In this document: piece by piece, positions 62,928 to 64,000 of the stretch
Position numbering within the stretch: position 1 is the first letter of the stretch
How the letters are laid out: each line of letters begins with the position of its first letter
DNA from: Streptomyces mirabilis
GTDB lineage: Bacteria; Actinomycetota; Actinomycetes; Streptomycetales; Streptomycetaceae
Assembly: GCF_039503195.1 (NCBI RefSeq)
Contig: NZ_JBCJKP010000001.1
Coordinates: 3,720,001 to 3,784,000 of the forward strand
DNA length: 64,000 bases
Reading direction: 5' to 3'
Notes under the pieces: model-generated
What the model saw: the letters and a program-made list of their open reading frames with translations, nothing else
Database searches by the model: none
Told to the model about the DNA's origin: nothing
Position numbers and translations under genes: made by a program

Positions 62928-64000
62928 TCACCCGGTGGAAGTGGTCACCTTGTAGTCCTGGCCGAGGACCACCGAGACGTCCGCGTTGGACGAGCCACTG
63001 CCCTTCTTCACGGTGCTGGTGGGCAGACCGAGGGTCTTCGCGACCTCGATGGCGTCGTTCTTCCTGGCGGCATCGGTGTACGTGATCTGGGTCACGCTCT
63101 GGGCGGTGGCGGCGGTGCCTGAGTCCAGGAAGGTGTAGCCGCCGTTGACCAGGACGACGCGGGCCTTCTCGGTGGCGTCCTTGTTCCCGGTGGCGTTCTT
63201 GATGCCGACACGGACGGCGGCGCCGGCGTCGGGACTCTTGGCGGTGCCGCCGAGGACGTCCTTGACCACGCTGTTGGTGGCGCTCTCGCTCAGGGTGCCG
63301 TCCTGCTGCACGGGCAGCAGCGCCGTTTTGTAGTCGCCGCCCTTGGCGAGGTCGGCGAGCTTGGCGAGGAAGGCGCCGAGGTCCTGGTCGGTCAGGGAGG
63401 GGTCGAGGATCTGCGCCAGGGTCTGCACGGTGGTGGTCGCGGCCTGCTTGTCCGAGGACAGCTTGCGCAGCACGCCCTGCATGACCTGTCCGAAACGCTC
63501 CAACTGAGCGTTCTGGGCTTCACCGGAGGCCCGGTAGGTGGCGTAGGCGACGGCCATCTTGCCGCTGAGCGTCTGGTTCTCGCCCTTCTTCACGAGGGGC
63601 GCCTCGCCCTTCTTCTTCGCATCGGGGTCCGGCACATCGGCGTTGGTGGTCAGGTCGATGTTGCCGACGAGGTCGACGAGGTTGTTGAGGTAGGGGGTGT
63701 CGAGGCGCCAGGTGCCCTGGATGTTGGTCCCGAGCACCGTGTCGATCGCGTCCCGGGTCCCGGAGGAGCCGTCGTCGCCGACGGACTTGGCGAGCGTGGT
63801 CGTCGAGCCGCTGTCGTCCGTCAGAGCAAGGGAGTTGGGCAGCAGGACGGTGGTGCCCTGCTTGGTGGTGGTGTTGTCGACGAGCAGGGCCGTGGAGGTG
63901 CCGCCGCCCTTCGTGTTGTGCAGGTGGACGACGATCACGTCACGGTTCTGGGCACCCGTGGCCGTCGTCGCGGCGGACTTGCCGCCCGAGGAGGTGCCGG
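62928..64000 (-). CDS. LytR-CpsA-Psr family protein, C-terminal part (5' end outside window)
   Basis: Open to the right edge; about 357 residues visible. The frame upstream of the GTG at 63938 continues as TATGAQNRDVIVVHLHN, so that GTG is internal. The LCP catalytic domain is partial (VHLHNTKGGGTSTALLVDN, AIDTVLGTNIQGTWRLDTPYLNNLVDLVGNIDLTTNADVPDP, with QTLSGKMAVAYATYR). The C-terminal LytR_C domain is VRVGIKNATGNKDATEKARVVLVNGGYTF...DVSVVLGQDYKV. LCP proteins attach glycopolymers to peptidoglycan. The stop codon lies within a 25-26-bp imperfect direct repeat (62898-62948). Confidence 0.85.
   Translation of the reverse strand, partial: GTSSGGKSAATTATGAQNRDVIVVHLHNTKGGGTSTALLVDNTTTKQGTTVLLPNSLALTDDSGSTTTLAKSVGDDGSSGTRDAIDTVLGTNIQGTWRLDTPYLNNLVDLVGNIDLTTNADVPDPDAKKKGEAPLVKKGENQTLSGKMAVAYATYRASGEAQNAQLERFGQVMQGVLRKLSSDKQAATTTVQTLAQILDPSLTDQDLGAFLAKLADLAKGGDYKTALLPVQQDGTLSESATNSVVKDVLGGTAKSPDAGAAVRVGIKNATGNKDATEKARVVLVNGGYTFLDSGTAATAQSVTQITYTDAARKNDAIEVAKTLGLPTSTVKKGSGSSNADVSVVLGQDYKVTTSTG

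Noticed and set aside
62898..62948. 25/26-bp imperfect direct repeat (cgtgatcaccc...) at the end of the LytR-like gene
   Set aside because: It looks like a minor slippage duplication over the stop codon; no function or mobility signal was found.

Overview
The window is chromosomal DNA of a Streptomyces or a very close relative. Base composition is extremely GC-rich, so most antisense frames are open. Gene content and order fit the conserved core of that genus: era, corC-ybeY-phoH, rnz, tricorn protease, rsmE, dnaJ-hrcA, hemW, lepA, rpsT, holA, comEC-comEA, leuS, rsfS, lytR. GTG starts, 4-base ATGA/GTGA overlaps and the known short Streptomyces intergenic repeats are all present.

Layout. 1-5.5 kb: the end of a GNAT acetyltransferase, a three-gene cell-surface locus (secreted protein with a TTA codon, WxL-like protein, DUF916-like membrane protein), then amtB-glnK on the opposite strand behind candidate GlnR sites. 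5.7-14.3 kb: era, an inverted-repeat element, a zinc-ligand-less cytidine-deaminase-like protein, an XRE regulator/MFS exporter pair, YjbR, corC-ybeY-phoH and a PfkB kinase. 14.6-24.6 kb: an MFS protein, a probable adenine deaminase, rnz with its 3' end disrupted by a repeat, a HIT protein, tricorn protease, a lipoprotein, a VOC protein, rsmE and an NMO-type flavoprotein. 24.7-30.2 kb: hrcA-dnaJ under a CIRCE operator, an MBL-fold protein, DUF3097 and hemW. 30.3-37.5 kb: a signalling module made of a HATPase/GAF/SpoIIE phosphatase, a Nik1-like hybrid kinase with a HAMP array, and a response regulator; the first two are each broken by a one-base G-run deletion as read. 37.6-50.5 kb: acyl-CoA ligase, lepA, rpsT, holA, NAT, comEC-comEA, degV and a membrane protein. 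50.6-56.9 kb: leuS behind a leader-peptide attenuator, then a two-gene redox module (diheme membrane protein plus NuoF-like/ferredoxin fusion). 56.9-61.5 kb: two identical tRNA-Ala(GGC) genes flank a GT87 transferase, two zinc-ribbon proteins, an MFS exporter and a frameshifted XRE regulator. 61.6-64 kb: phosphoglycerate mutase-like protein, rsfS and a partial LytR-CpsA-Psr protein.

Working together. Much of the window is housekeeping: translation (lepA, rpsT, leuS, rsfS, tRNA-Ala), RNA and ribosome maturation (era, ybeY, rnz, rsmE), protein quality control (hrcA-dnaJ, tricorn), replication (holA) and DNA uptake (comEA/EC). The most interesting accessory parts are the WxL/DUF916 surface locus, the stress-signalling trio, the unassigned NADH-to-membrane redox pair and the leuS attenuator. 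Four disrupted frames were found. Three lie in homopolymer runs, so read-level checking is needed before any is called a true pseudogene.
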